DNA of 9,233 bases from an uncultured Christensenellaceae bacterium (GTDB taxonomy: Bacteria; Bacillota; Clostridia; Christensenellales; MGBC116941). Positions 1 to 6,479 of the stretch are shown here, piece by piece. Location: the NCBI GenBank assembly GCA_910585035.1, contig CAJUEF010000001.1, positions 11,915 to 21,147 on the forward strand, in the 5' to 3' direction. Below the pieces are notes generated by a model. The model worked only from the letters and a program-made list of their open reading frames with translations, made no database searches and was not told the DNA's origin. Each line of letters begins with the position of its first letter. Position 1 is the first letter of the stretch. The translations under genes were made by a program, and so were the position numbers.

Positions 1-1
1 A

Positions 2-106
2 GAATATATCGAGGCATATAAAAATAACCTTAGAATGCAGCTTGAAAGTATCACTGTTGTTGAAAAAGATGGAACAAGACACAAGCTTTCCAAAAAACAA
101 AAATAA
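2..106 (+). CDS. C-terminal end of an unidentified protein (5' end outside window)
   Basis: An open frame runs in from the left edge and ends at a TAA at 104-106, giving the last 34 residues of a protein. The tail is charged and lysine-rich, starting EYIEAYKNN and ending KLSKKQK. No domain can be assigned from so short a piece. It is read as real because the frame stays open to the edge, the codon use is AT-rich like the neighbours, and the next gene starts with its own promoter just after the stop. The family is not recognised. Confidence 0.5.
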   Translation, partial: EYIEAYKNNLRMQLESITVVEKDGTRHKLSKKQK

Positions 107-128
107 AAGACTTATAATTGAAAAATAA

Positions 129-137
129 TGGTATAAT
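129..137 (+). promoter_or_regulatory. Extended -10 sigma-A promoter for the small winged-helix gene
   Basis: TGGTATAAT is a perfect -10 hexamer (132-137) with an upstream TGn extension. No good -35 hexamer sits at 16-18 bp, which is acceptable for an extended -10 promoter. Transcription would start near 144, about 30 nt before the ATG at 175. Confidence 0.55.
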
Positions 138-174
138 GTATATGTAAATATTTACGAAAGCAGAGGTGATTTTA

Positions 175-351
175 ATGGAGGTTAAAGAACAGGTTATTGA
201 GGCTATGAAAAAGGCAGGAAAGCCTGTCAGCGCAGGAGAAGTGGAAAAAATGCTTGGTATTGACAGAAAAGAAATAGACAAGGCTTTTAAAGAACTAAAA
301 AAAGAAGAGGCTATTGTTTCTCCTGTCCGCTGTAAATGGGAACCTAAGTAA
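175..351 (+). CDS. Small winged helix-turn-helix DNA-binding protein (58 aa)
   Basis: This is a 58-residue basic protein. It consists almost entirely of a helix-turn-helix of winged-helix type. Helix 1 is around residues 2-15 (VKEQVIEAMKKAGKP), followed by a SAGEVEKMLG turn, a recognition helix around IDRKEIDKAFKELKKE, and a short strand region ending SPVRCKWEPK. Similar small proteins in Clostridia are annotated as MarR- or ArsR-like transcriptional regulators; this is recalled family knowledge, and the target is unknown. The start is ATG 175 rather than GTG 166, because GTG 166 lies inside the Shine-Dalgarno AGAGGTGAT (162-170). The gene is monocistronic, with an extended -10 promoter upstream and a terminator directly downstream. 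There is no sensor domain, so it may act as a constitutive or partner-dependent DNA-binding protein. Confidence 0.75.
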   Translation: MEVKEQVIEAMKKAGKPVSAGEVEKMLGIDRKEIDKAFKELKKEEAIVSPVRCKWEPK

Positions 352-366
352 AATTTAACAATTATT

Positions 367-394
367 AAAAGTCGGCGTTTGTCGACTTTTTTTT
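367..394 (+). terminator. Rho-independent terminator after the small winged-helix gene
   Basis: AAAAGTCG (367-374) pairs with CGACTTTT (383-390) around an 8-nt loop. A run of eight T follows the CGAC (387-394). It lies 15 bp past the stop codon. Confidence 0.85.
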
Positions 395-404
395 ACATTT
401 TTAA

Positions 405-434
405 TTGACAATACGTTAATATTTATGTTATAAT
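405..434 (+). promoter_or_regulatory. Strong sigma-A promoter upstream of the 134-aa gene
   Basis: TTGACA (405-410) and TATAAT (429-434) are both perfect matches, with an 18-bp spacer and a TGn extension at 426-428. Transcription should start near 441. The only annotated gene on that transcript starts at 759, leaving an untranslated leader of roughly 320 nt. Confidence 0.8.
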
Positions 435-440
435 CATTAA

Positions 441-758
441 GAAGTTAACGATAATAATTATAAAAATTACATATAGTTAAGCTTGTGCCATTTTATCTTT
501 GGTTTTACAGTGATAATAATTAATTTACTTTTTAGCAAATATATGATACATTGGAAATAATTAGGAAATTGATGAAATTTGTATAATCTGATAATGCGAT
601 GTCACAACCGATTGCAAATAAAGCAGAGGATGACATAATTAGGTTTAGAGTTAATATTGTAAATTTTCATAGTGCTCCTAAAACATAAATAAATTTTTAT
701 TTAATTTAGCAAGATTATTTAACTTAAATTAGTTTTAATATTAGGAAGGATGAGTTTA
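441..758 (+). other. Long AT-rich 5' leader with no recognised gene or riboswitch
   Basis: This stretch lies between the promoter at 405-434 and the 134-aa gene. It is very AT-rich, and no known riboswitch or ncRNA signature was recognised. Visible structure is limited to an 11-bp direct repeat (GATAATAATTA at 450-460 and 512-522) and an 18-bp palindrome TAAATAAATTTTTATTTA (686-703). There is also an isolated TATAAT at 582-587 without a matching -35. A 29-codon ORF at 599-688 lacks a ribosome binding site and is not called. The region could be a leader or host a small RNA. Confidence 0.4.
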
Positions 759-1163
759 ATGGGTTTATCTAAGGAATATGTGATTGCGAAGAATATTTTT
801 GAGCTGCTTAAAACGGATGATATAAGCATTGCATTTGATTTGTTTGATAAGCTTTATTCAGTTATTGCTGAAAATGACCTTGTAGGCATTGAGATTTACC
901 TTGCGCTGGAGGAATTGCTTGACACAGGAAAAGTTTACACAGGGCAAGAGATTATAATATTACTGGATAGAATGTTCTTAAAATTTTCCTGGCATGATAT
1001 TGACAGGCTTTGTAAAAATTTACATATGACAAGATATGATTGCTGGTGCAGATTTGCGCAAGTGGTTTATTGCATTCAACCTTTGTTTTTTCACTTTGTT
1101 AACGAAAAAGAATTTTTTGGCGAATGGTGTCATGTCAATAAAGAATGGCTTAAAGAATTTTAA
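759..1163 (+). CDS. Uncharacterised 134-aa protein
   Basis: No family was recognised. The start is ATG 759: the Shine-Dalgarno AGGAAGG (743-749) is 9 nt upstream, whereas ATG 750 directly abuts it. The protein looks soluble and helical, with no signal peptide or clear membrane segment. The first half is acidic and leucine/isoleucine-rich (FELLKTDD, LYSVIAENDLVGIEIYLALEELLD). The second half is unusually rich in Cys, Trp, Phe and His (DRLCKN, YDCWCRF, VYCIQPLFFHF, EWCHVNKEW). Five cysteines in about 55 residues could bind metal or form a redox site, but their spacing fits no zinc finger that I recognise. It has its own strong promoter and terminator, so it is a separate transcription unit beside sigK. 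Nothing shows whether it is sporulation-related. Confidence 0.7.
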   Translation: MGLSKEYVIAKNIFELLKTDDISIAFDLFDKLYSVIAENDLVGIEIYLALEELLDTGKVYTGQEIIILLDRMFLKFSWHDIDRLCKNLHMTRYDCWCRFAQVVYCIQPLFFHFVNEKEFFGEWCHVNKEWLKEF

Positions 1164-1176
1164 ATGAACATAAATG

Positions 1177-1201
1177 CTAAGGAGAAATCCTTAGTTTTTT
1201 A
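1177..1201 (+). terminator. Rho-independent terminator after the 134-aa gene
   Basis: CTAAGGA (1177-1183) pairs with TCCTTAG (1188-1194) across a GAAA tetraloop, followed by a run of T. It lies 13 bp past the stop codon. Confidence 0.88.
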
Positions 1202-1263
1202 TTGCTTGTAATTGCTTTAGATTAATAAAACATAATTTTGATTTGTAAGAATAATATTTTTTA

Positions 1264-1293
1264 AAATATGGTACAAACACACCTGCATATGAT
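1264..1293 (+). promoter_or_regulatory. Possible sigma-E-type promoter of sigK
   Basis: AAATATG (1264-1270), 15 bp, then CATATGAT (1286-1293) is a partial match to the sporulation sigma-E pattern KMATATT-N14/15-CATACAHT. In Bacillus, sigK is transcribed by sigma-E with SpoIIID, so such a promoter is expected here. The -10 match is imperfect. The inferred start near 1300 would leave a leader of only about 13 nt, directly at the ribosome binding site. Confidence 0.25.
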
Positions 1294-1312
1294 GGGATAT
1301 GGAGGTGGTTAG

Positions 1313-2002
1313 ATGCTATTAGGTTTTGCGGCTGTTATTAAAGAATGCCTGCTGCTTATAGGGTATGTTTCCGGTGGGAAATCCTTTCCAAGACCGCTTA
1401 CAAAAGATGAGGAAAAGCATTACATAGAGCTTATGGAACAGGGAGATGAGGATGCCAGAACAAAGCTTATTGAACATAATTTAAGGCTTGTTGCCCATAT
1501 TGCAAAAAAGTATGTGAATAGCACTAAGGTGGATAATGACGATTTGATTTCCATTGGAACTATTGGGCTTATAAAAGGGGTATCTTCTTTCGACAGCAAA
1601 AAAAGCACGGGAATAGCAAGTTATATTTCAAGGTGCGTAGAAAATGAGATACTCATGTTTTTAAGAGCAAATAAAAAAACCAATAACGAGGTTTCTCTTG
1701 ATGACCCAATTGGAAAGGATAAAGAGGGGAACTCTATTAAGCTTATTGATGTGCTTGGAACTGATGATGACAGTATTATAGATAAAATACAGACAGACCT
1801 TCACATTAAAAAGCTTGGGGAAGTTATAGAAAGTAAGCTGACAGATAGGGAAAAACTTGTTTTAAAAATGCGTTTTGGTCTTGGAAATACTAAAAATATG
1901 ACTCAAAATGAAATTGCAAAAGAGCTGGGAATATCCAGGTCTTACGTTTCGCGAATTGAGAAAAACGCAGTTGAAAAGCTAAGTAAATTTATAAAGAAAT
2001 AA
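1313..2002 (+). CDS. sigK: RNA polymerase sporulation sigma factor sigma-K (pro-sigma-K)
   Basis: This sigma factor directs late gene expression in the mother cell during sporulation (spore coat, mother-cell lysis). The 229 residues match the family's usual size. Region 2 is clear (HNLRLVAHIAKKYV, then DDLISIGTIGLIKGV and RCVENEILMFLR). It is followed by SLDDPIGKDKEGNSIKLIDVL and a region 4 helix-turn-helix (LTDREKLVLKMRFGLG, then QNEIAKELGISRSYVSRIEK). The hydrophobic N-terminus (LLGFAAVIKECLLLIGYV) resembles the Bacillus pro-sequence that SpoIVFB removes; by alignment the cut would fall near Gly17/Tyr18. ATG 1313 has GGAGGTGG 4 nt upstream. The ORF is continuous, so no skin-type element interrupts it here. 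It is flanked by the 134-aa gene's terminator upstream and a strong terminator downstream, and is therefore monocistronic. Confidence 0.95.
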   Translation: MLLGFAAVIKECLLLIGYVSGGKSFPRPLTKDEEKHYIELMEQGDEDARTKLIEHNLRLVAHIAKKYVNSTKVDNDDLISIGTIGLIKGVSSFDSKKSTGIASYISRCVENEILMFLRANKKTNNEVSLDDPIGKDKEGNSIKLIDVLGTDDDSIIDKIQTDLHIKKLGEVIESKLTDREKLVLKMRFGLGNTKNMTQNEIAKELGISRSYVSRIEKNAVEKLSKFIKK

Positions 2003-2028
2003 TTGGAGTTAATATATTTGTTTTGTTG

Positions 2029-2077
2029 TTTTATAAAAGAGACCCTGTTTTTTAGAGTCTCTTTTATAAAAATTTTT
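2029..2077 (+). terminator. Strong terminator between convergent sigK and marR
   Basis: TTTTATAAAAGAGAC (2029-2043) pairs perfectly over 15 bp with 2057-2071, with a 13-nt loop and a T run at 2073-2077. The T-rich tail favours termination of sigK on the plus strand. The same hairpin sits just past the marR stop (2079) on the minus strand, where a TTTT lies inside the stem, so it may serve both genes. Confidence 0.85.
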
Positions 2078-2078
2078 A

Positions 2079-2537
2079 TTAATCAAAATTAATATTTTCT
2101 AAATTGTTTAATATTTTTTTCATTATTGACATGTGGGCATCCATTTCTTCTTTTGAAACGCCAATGGTTATTTTGGAGAAAAACTCTTTGTCATATTTAT
2201 CAATTTTTTTCACAAGGTCGTTTCCGTCTTCTGTTAAAATAAGGCGCAGCTTTCTTTTGTCTTTTTCGTCTTCGCTGGCGGTTAGAAAACCACGTTTTAT
2301 AAGACCGTCAACACTTCTTGAAACAAGCCCTTTTGAAACTCCTATATATTCCACAATATCCTTAGCTGTGTTATAATCTTTATTATGCATTAGAAAAATG
2401 AGCACATCTATTTGATTATAGGTTAGTTTATATTCTTTAATTTTGCTTCCGATGAAAATGTGCGCTTTTTTTCTTGCTTTTTTAAATGCAACAAGAAATG
2501 AATCGCTGTTTTCACACTTTGCTTTAGGTTGCGACAA
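2079..2537 (-). CDS. MarR-family winged-helix transcriptional regulator
   Basis: The protein has 152 residues, typical of MarR dimers that bind palindromic operators and are often released by small ligands or oxidation. An N-terminal helical dimerisation region leads to KLTYNQIDVLIFLMHNKD. A helix-turn-helix follows (NTAKDIVEYIGVSKGLVSRSVDGL), then the characteristic wing DEKDKRKLRLILTEDG, and a long C-terminal dimerisation helix. The start is TTG at 2537 (minus strand), because GGAG lies 8 nt upstream and no ATG occurs until the middle of the DNA-binding domain. The promoter is TTGACA-N17-TTTAAT at 2634-2606. GTTTAA inverted repeats lie on this promoter, suggesting autoregulation. It is transcribed divergently from purL. 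The candidate operators sit far from the purL -10, so control of purL is not shown. The ligand is unknown; Cys9 is the only cysteine. Confidence 0.88.
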   Translation of the reverse strand: MSQPKAKCENSDSFLVAFKKARKKAHIFIGSKIKEYKLTYNQIDVLIFLMHNKDYNTAKDIVEYIGVSKGLVSRSVDGLIKRGFLTASEDEKDKRKLRLILTEDGNDLVKKIDKYDKEFFSKITIGVSKEEMDAHMSIMKKILNNLENINFD

Positions 2538-2575
2538 TTATTCCACTCCAGTCTTTAGAATGATATTTGTGGGGT

Positions 2576-2588
2576 GTTTAATTTAAAC
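2576..2588. promoter_or_regulatory. Candidate MarR operator 1 (GTTTAA-T-TTAAAC)
   Basis: This is an odd-centred palindrome with perfect 6-bp arms. It lies about +12 to +24 relative to the inferred marR start site near 2599. GGG and CCC flank it almost symmetrically (2572-2574 and 2588-2590). It has the size and AT-rich character of MarR operators. Assignment to this regulator is inference from position. Confidence 0.4.
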
Positions 2589-2605
2589 CCGGTTTGTATA
2601 AAATT

Positions 2606-2634
2606 ATTAAACGATAAAACAGTTTAAATGTCAA
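2606..2634 (-). promoter_or_regulatory. marR promoter with candidate operator 2 in the spacer
   Basis: Read on the minus strand this is TTGACA (2634-2629), a 17-bp spacer and TTTAAT (2611-2606). An inverted repeat TTAAAC (2607-2612), 9 bp, GTTTAA (2622-2627) overlaps the -10 element and abuts the -35. A bound dimer would block RNA polymerase here. Confidence 0.6.
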
Positions 2635-2751
2635 ATATAATTTTTGCATATTTTACTTTGTTTAATCAAAGATGTGTATGACGAAAAATCGAATGATTTT
2701 ATAAATAATGAAAAAAACTGTCCGTTTTATATGTTTCTTTTCTGTGTATTT

Positions 2752-2760
2752 TGTTATAAT
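2752..2760 (+). promoter_or_regulatory. Extended -10 promoter of the purine gene cluster (purL)
   Basis: TGTTATAAT carries a perfect TATAAT (2755-2760) and a TGn extension; no good -35 is visible. Transcription would start near 2767. That leaves a leader of only about 23 nt before ATG 2790, too short for a purine riboswitch or attenuator. Any control must therefore act at the promoter. Confidence 0.6.
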
Positions 2761-2789
2761 AAAATGTAAAAATGTTTTGGAGGAGAGAT

Positions 2790-3254
2790 ATGAGTCTAGT
2801 TCACAGAATATATGTTCAAAAAAAAGAGGACTATGCCGTTGAGGAAAAATCAATTTTTATGGACATAGTTAATAATTTGCAGATAAAGGGTTTAAAACAG
2901 CTGCACTTAATTAACAGATATGACGTTCAGGGAATTGATGAAAACACATTGAAAAGATGTATGAATACAGTATTTAGCGAGCCTAGTGTTGATGATGTAA
3001 TAGACCTTAATACTGATAATTATGACGTATGTTTTGCAGTTGAATATTTGCCCGGGCAATATGACCAAAGAGCGGATTCCTGCGAGCAGTGCATTCGTCT
3101 TTTAGATTCAAAGTCGCAGCCGGCAGTCAGATCAGCCAAGGTATATTGCTTAAATGGTGATTTTGGTAAAGAAGATATAGATAGAATTAAAGAGTATTTA
3201 ATAAATCCTGTTGAGAGCCAAGAAGCTTCTATGGAGCGCTTTTCCCGTTCCTGA
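2790..3254 (+). CDS. purL: Phosphoribosylformylglycinamidine synthase PurL, N-terminal (PurS-like) fragment
   Basis: This 154-residue frame is the N-terminal part of the large single-chain FGAM synthase. In the family, this PurS-like domain bridges the glutaminase and synthetase halves and helps form the ammonia channel. Typical features are MSLVHRIYVQKKEDY at the start, a mid-part FAVEYLPGQYDQRADSCEQC, and the end EYLINPVESQEAS. ATG 2790 is chosen because GGAGG (2779-2783) is 6 nt upstream; ATG 2772 lies before that site. The frame ends at TGA 3252-3254 just after the domain. The following residues expected of PurL (FPVPENVRIIDGF) are in the +1 frame, so the protein is broken or frameshifted at 3240-3246. 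In Bacillus, PurS is a separate protein of about 84 residues, so a free N-terminal fragment might retain some role. That is speculation. Confidence 0.85.
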   Translation: MSLVHRIYVQKKEDYAVEEKSIFMDIVNNLQIKGLKQLHLINRYDVQGIDENTLKRCMNTVFSEPSVDDVIDLNTDNYDVCFAVEYLPGQYDQRADSCEQCIRLLDSKSQPAVRSAKVYCLNGDFGKEDIDRIKEYLINPVESQEASMERFSRS

Positions 3255-6200
3255 AAATGTTAGGATTATAGATGGGTTTACTGAGCTTGGAAGAGACGGA
3301 TTAAAGGCATTTATTGCTGAATATGGACTTGCTATGGATATTGACGATATTATTGTTCTTCGAAACTATTTTCGTGATGATGAAGGCAGACAGCCAACTG
3401 TTACTGAAATTAAAATGATAGATACTTATTGGTCTGACCACTGCCGTCACACTACTTTTTCAACTGTAATTGAAAGGGCTGATATTGAGCCTGATTATAT
3501 CAAAGATACATACGATTTGTATTTGGAAACAAGAAAAGATATATATAAAGAAAAATCCAAAGATATTTGCCTTATGGATATGGCTACCATTGCCGTTAAA
3601 TATCTTAAAAGGCAGGGTAAACTAAATTCATTTGATGAGTCTGAAGAGGTAAACGCCTGCAGTGTGAAAATAAAGGTGAAGGTTGGCAGCGAGGATGAAG
3701 ACTGGCTTTTAATGTTTAAAAATGAGACTCATAACCATCCTACGGAAATTGAGCCTTTTGGTGGTGCGGCAACCTGTCTTGGTGGCGCTATTCGCGATCC
3801 TCTTTCCGGCAGAGTGTATGTTTATCAGGCTATGCGTATTACAGGCTGCGCAAATCCTTTGCAAAAAGTGAATGAAACAATTCCCGGCAAGATGCCTCAG
3901 AGAAAGCTTACAAAAGGAGCTGCCAAGGGTTACAGCTCATACGGAAACCAGATAGGGCTGGCTACCGGATATGTAAGGGAAATATATCATGATGGTTATG
4001 TTGCAAAACGAATGGAGGTTGGAGCGGTTGTAGGCGCTGCTAAAATGGAAAACGTTATAAGAAGCGTGCCAAAAGCCGGCGATGTTATTCTTCTTATTGG
4101 TGGAAGGACAGGACGTGACGGCTGCGGCGGTGCAACAGGTTCTTCAAAATCCCACACTGCTGAATCTCTGCACACATGCGGAGCTGAAGTTCAAAAGGGA
4201 AATCCGCCTGAGGAAAGAAAAATACAGCGTTTGTTCCGTAAAAAATCTGTGTCTACTTTGATTAAAAGATGTAACGATTTTGGTGCCGGAGGAGTATCCG
4301 TGGCTATTGGAGAGCTGGCAGACGGACTGGATATAAACCTTGATGCTGTGCCTAAAAAATATGAAGGATTGGACGGTACAGAGCTTGCTATATCAGAATC
4401 TCAAGAGAGAATGGCTGTTGTTGTTGAAGCCTATGATGAGAAAAAGCTTATAGATTTTGCAAGAGAAGAAAATTTAGAGGCAACAAGAGTTGCCGTTGTA
4501 ACGGATACAGGCAGGCTTGTTATGAACTGGCGGGGAGAAAAGATTGTTGATATTTCCCGGGAATTTCTTAACCTTGGCGGAGCAAAAAAATATACAGAGG
4601 TTAAAGTTGAAGATAGGGATGTTCCACAGCTTAAAGGGAATATGCCTTTAACAAAAGAAAATTGGCTTGCGTGGATTAAGGATTTAAATCACTGCTGCCA
4701 AAAGGGACTTGTCGATATGTTTGACAGCAGCATTGGAGCAGGAACGGTTACTATGCCTTTTGGCGGCAAGCACCAGCTTTCTCCAAGTCAGACTATGATT
4801 GCAAAAATTCCTGTTCTTGGAAAAGAGACTACAACAAGTTCAATTATGGCTTATGGATTTGACCCTTATATATCAGAAAAAAGCCCTTATCACGGGGCGA
4901 TGTATGCGGTTGTGTCATCTATTGCCAAAATAATTGCATGCGGGGGAAGCATGAGCAGAATGTGGCTCAGTTTTCAGGAATATTTCCCAAAGACTAAGGA
5001 CAGCACAAAATGGGGAATGCCTTTTGAAGCGCTTCTTGGCGCTTATCTGGCACAGATGAAGCTGGAAATAGGAGCTATAGGCGGAAAGGATTCCATGTCC
5101 GGTTCTTTTGAAAATGTGGACGTTCCTCCAACACTTATATCATTTGCTGTGTCCACGGGAGACGCTATGAAAGCAGTAACCTCCGACTTTAAAAAGGCAG
5201 GCAGCAAATTATATTTGTTTAAACCTGTTTATGACAAAAACGGCATAGTGGATTTTGATTACATTAAGGAAATGTATACCTATATTGAAGGCATGATACT
5301 AGGCAGAAAGATTCTTTCTTCCTATGAAATAAGCGGCGGTCTTTGTGAGGCTGTTACGGCTATGGCTATGGGAAACGGCATTGGATGCATTTTGGATACA
5401 GATGATGTATTCAGTAAATATTTTGGCGGAATTATAATTGAAACTGATGAAGAAAACGTTAAATTTGGTGAATTAATAGGAATAACAACTGATGATGGGG
5501 GCATCACAGCGGGAAATTTAAAGCTTGAACTTGAAGAAATTAAGAGGGCATGGATGGGAACTTTGGAGCCTGTGTTCCCGTTAAATGCAGGTGTTGAAAA
5601 TCAGCAGCCAAGAGAATACAGCTTTGAAAAGAGAAGCACTGTAAAACCGAAAATAAGCGTTGCAAAACCAATAGTTACCATTCCGGTGTTCCCGGGCACT
5701 AACTGTGAATATGATACGGCTAGAGCTTTTGAAAAGGCAGGGGCTATAGCACAAACAGTGGTTATTTGCAACTTGGATAACAACATGATTGAAAATTCGG
5801 TTGAGCGCCTTAAAAATGCTATTGATAATTCTAATATTATAATGCTTCCCGGAGGATTTTCCGGCGGTGATGAGCCTGATGGATCAGGTAAATTCATATC
5901 GGTATTTTTCAGAAATCCTTACATTAAAGAAAGCGTTATGAATTTAATAGGCAACAGGGATGGTCTTATGCTTGGAATATGCAACGGCTTCCAAGCGCTT
6001 ATCAAGCTGGGACTTGTGCCTTTTGGAGAAATAAGAGATTGTGATGAAAGCTGCCCAACTCTTACCTTTAATCAGATAGGAAGACATCAGTCCACAATGG
6101 TTAGGACCAGAATAGCCAGCGTAAATTCCCCGTGGCTACAGGGAGTAAACGTGGGAGATATACACACAATACCGGTTTCGCACGGTGAGGGAAGATTTGT

Positions 6201-6462
6201 GGCGCAGGCGGAGCTTATGGAAAAGCTTGCAGAAAACGGTCAGATTGCCACTCAGTATGTGGACGCTGACGGTAAAGCTACAATGGATATTAAATATAAT
6301 CCAAACGGGTCCATAGATGCTGTTGAAGGCATATTAAGCGCTGACGGGCGTATATTCGGCAAAATGGGTCACAGTGAGAGAGTATCAGTCGGCACATACA
6401 GAAATATATACGGAGACTTTAATCAGAAAATATTTGAATCAGGCGTTAATTACTTTAAATAA
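3211..6462 (+). CDS. purL: Phosphoribosylformylglycinamidine synthase PurL, synthetase plus glutaminase part
   Basis: The enzyme catalyses FGAR + Gln + ATP to FGAM in IMP synthesis. Skipping one base at 3243 joins this to the preceding fragment as 1,223 residues (merged numbering below), near full length for the clostridial type. Visible motifs are DTYWSDHCRHTTF (211-223), the nucleotide-site KNETHNHPTEIEPFGGAA (from 310), GGKDSMSGSF (from 764), and a class I glutaminase domain from about 960. That domain has PVFPGTNCEYD, LPGGFSGGDEPDGSGKF, nucleophile Cys1064 in GICNGFQAL, and His1194/Glu1196 in GHSERV, so its triad is intact. The frame opens at TTG 3211, but no ribosome binding site precedes it and the first in-frame ATG lies inside the conserved linker domain. 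Independent initiation is therefore unlikely. purE follows after 17 bp. Confidence 0.93.
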   Translation: MRAKKLLWSAFPVPENVRIIDGFTELGRDGLKAFIAEYGLAMDIDDIIVLRNYFRDDEGRQPTVTEIKMIDTYWSDHCRHTTFSTVIERADIEPDYIKDTYDLYLETRKDIYKEKSKDICLMDMATIAVKYLKRQGKLNSFDESEEVNACSVKIKVKVGSEDEDWLLMFKNETHNHPTEIEPFGGAATCLGGAIRDPLSGRVYVYQAMRITGCANPLQKVNETIPGKMPQRKLTKGAAKGYSSYGNQIGLATGYVREIYHDGYVAKRMEVGAVVGAAKMENVIRSVPKAGDVILLIGGRTGRDGCGGATGSSKSHTAESLHTCGAEVQKGNPPEERKIQRLFRKKSVSTLIKRCNDFGAGGVSVAIGELADGLDINLDAVPKKYEGLDGTELAISESQERMAVVVEAYDEKKLIDFAREENLEATRVAVVTDTGRLVMNWRGEKIVDISREFLNLGGAKKYTEVKVEDRDVPQLKGNMPLTKENWLAWIKDLNHCCQKGLVDMFDSSIGAGTVTMPFGGKHQLSPSQTMIAKIPVLGKETTTSSIMAYGFDPYISEKSPYHGAMYAVVSSIAKIIACGGSMSRMWLSFQEYFPKTKDSTKWGMPFEALLGAYLAQMKLEIGAIGGKDSMSGSFENVDVPPTLISFAVSTGDAMKAVTSDFKKAGSKLYLFKPVYDKNGIVDFDYIKEMYTYIEGMILGRKILSSYEISGGLCEAVTAMAMGNGIGCILDTDDVFSKYFGGIIIETDEENVKFGELIGITTDDGGITAGNLKLELEEIKRAWMGTLEPVFPLNAGVENQQPREYSFEKRSTVKPKISVAKPIVTIPVFPGTNCEYDTARAFEKAGAIAQTVVICNLDNNMIENSVERLKNAIDNSNIIMLPGGFSGGDEPDGSGKFISVFFRNPYIKESVMNLIGNRDGLMLGICNGFQALIKLGLVPFGEIRDCDESCPTLTFNQIGRHQSTMVRTRIASVNSPWLQGVNVGDIHTIPVSHGEGRFVAQAELMEKLAENGQIATQYVDADGKATMDIKYNPNGSIDAVEGILSADGRIFGKMGHSERVSVGTYRNIYGDFNQKIFESGVNYFK
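3240..3246 (+). other. purL: Frameshift site TTTTCCC inside purL
   Basis: Frame 0 reads CGC TTT TCC CGT TCC TGA and stops; the downstream frame reads TTT CCC GTT CCT GAA. Skipping one T gives the smooth junction EASMERFPVPENV. UUU followed by U would let a Phe-tRNA slip +1, but no slow codon or stop is in the A-site at the slip point and no stimulatory element was recognised. It may be a sequencing or homopolymer error, a genuine mutation or recoding. Confidence 0.75.
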
Positions 6463-6479
6463 ACTTTAGGAGGATACAG

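Noticed and set aside
599..688. 29-codon ORF (MSQPIANKAEDD...) in the leader before the 134-aa gene
   Set aside because: It has no ribosome binding site and no recognised similarity, and it is short enough to arise by chance.
2685..2697. PurBox-like AAAATCGAATGAT upstream of purL, overlapping the dyad AAAATC-GAAT-GATTTT
   Set aside because: It matches 10 of 13 positions of the Bacillus PurR box AWWWCCGAACWWT, but most matches are A/T positions that come free in this DNA. Only four of the six core bases fit, and no second inverted box is present.
2538..2789. Riboswitch (purine, ZTP, PRPP or ppGpp class) before purL
   Set aside because: No conserved core of these classes was recognised, and the inferred transcript start near 2767 leaves only about 23 nt of leader.
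2662..2853. Minus-strand ORF of 63 aa across the purL promoter and start
   Set aside because: It overlaps the well-supported purL start and promoter, shows no family similarity and has no ribosome site. It is treated as a frame shadow.
3211..3213. TTG 3211 as an independent start of the large purL part
   Set aside because: No Shine-Dalgarno lies upstream, and the codons to about 3240 translate to residues unlike PurL. The real coding sense before the shift is in the other frame.
5601..5897. Minus-strand ORF of 98 aa inside purL
   Set aside because: It lies fully inside the conserved glutaminase region of purL on the opposite strand. The same holds for the other antisense frames over purL, purE and purM.
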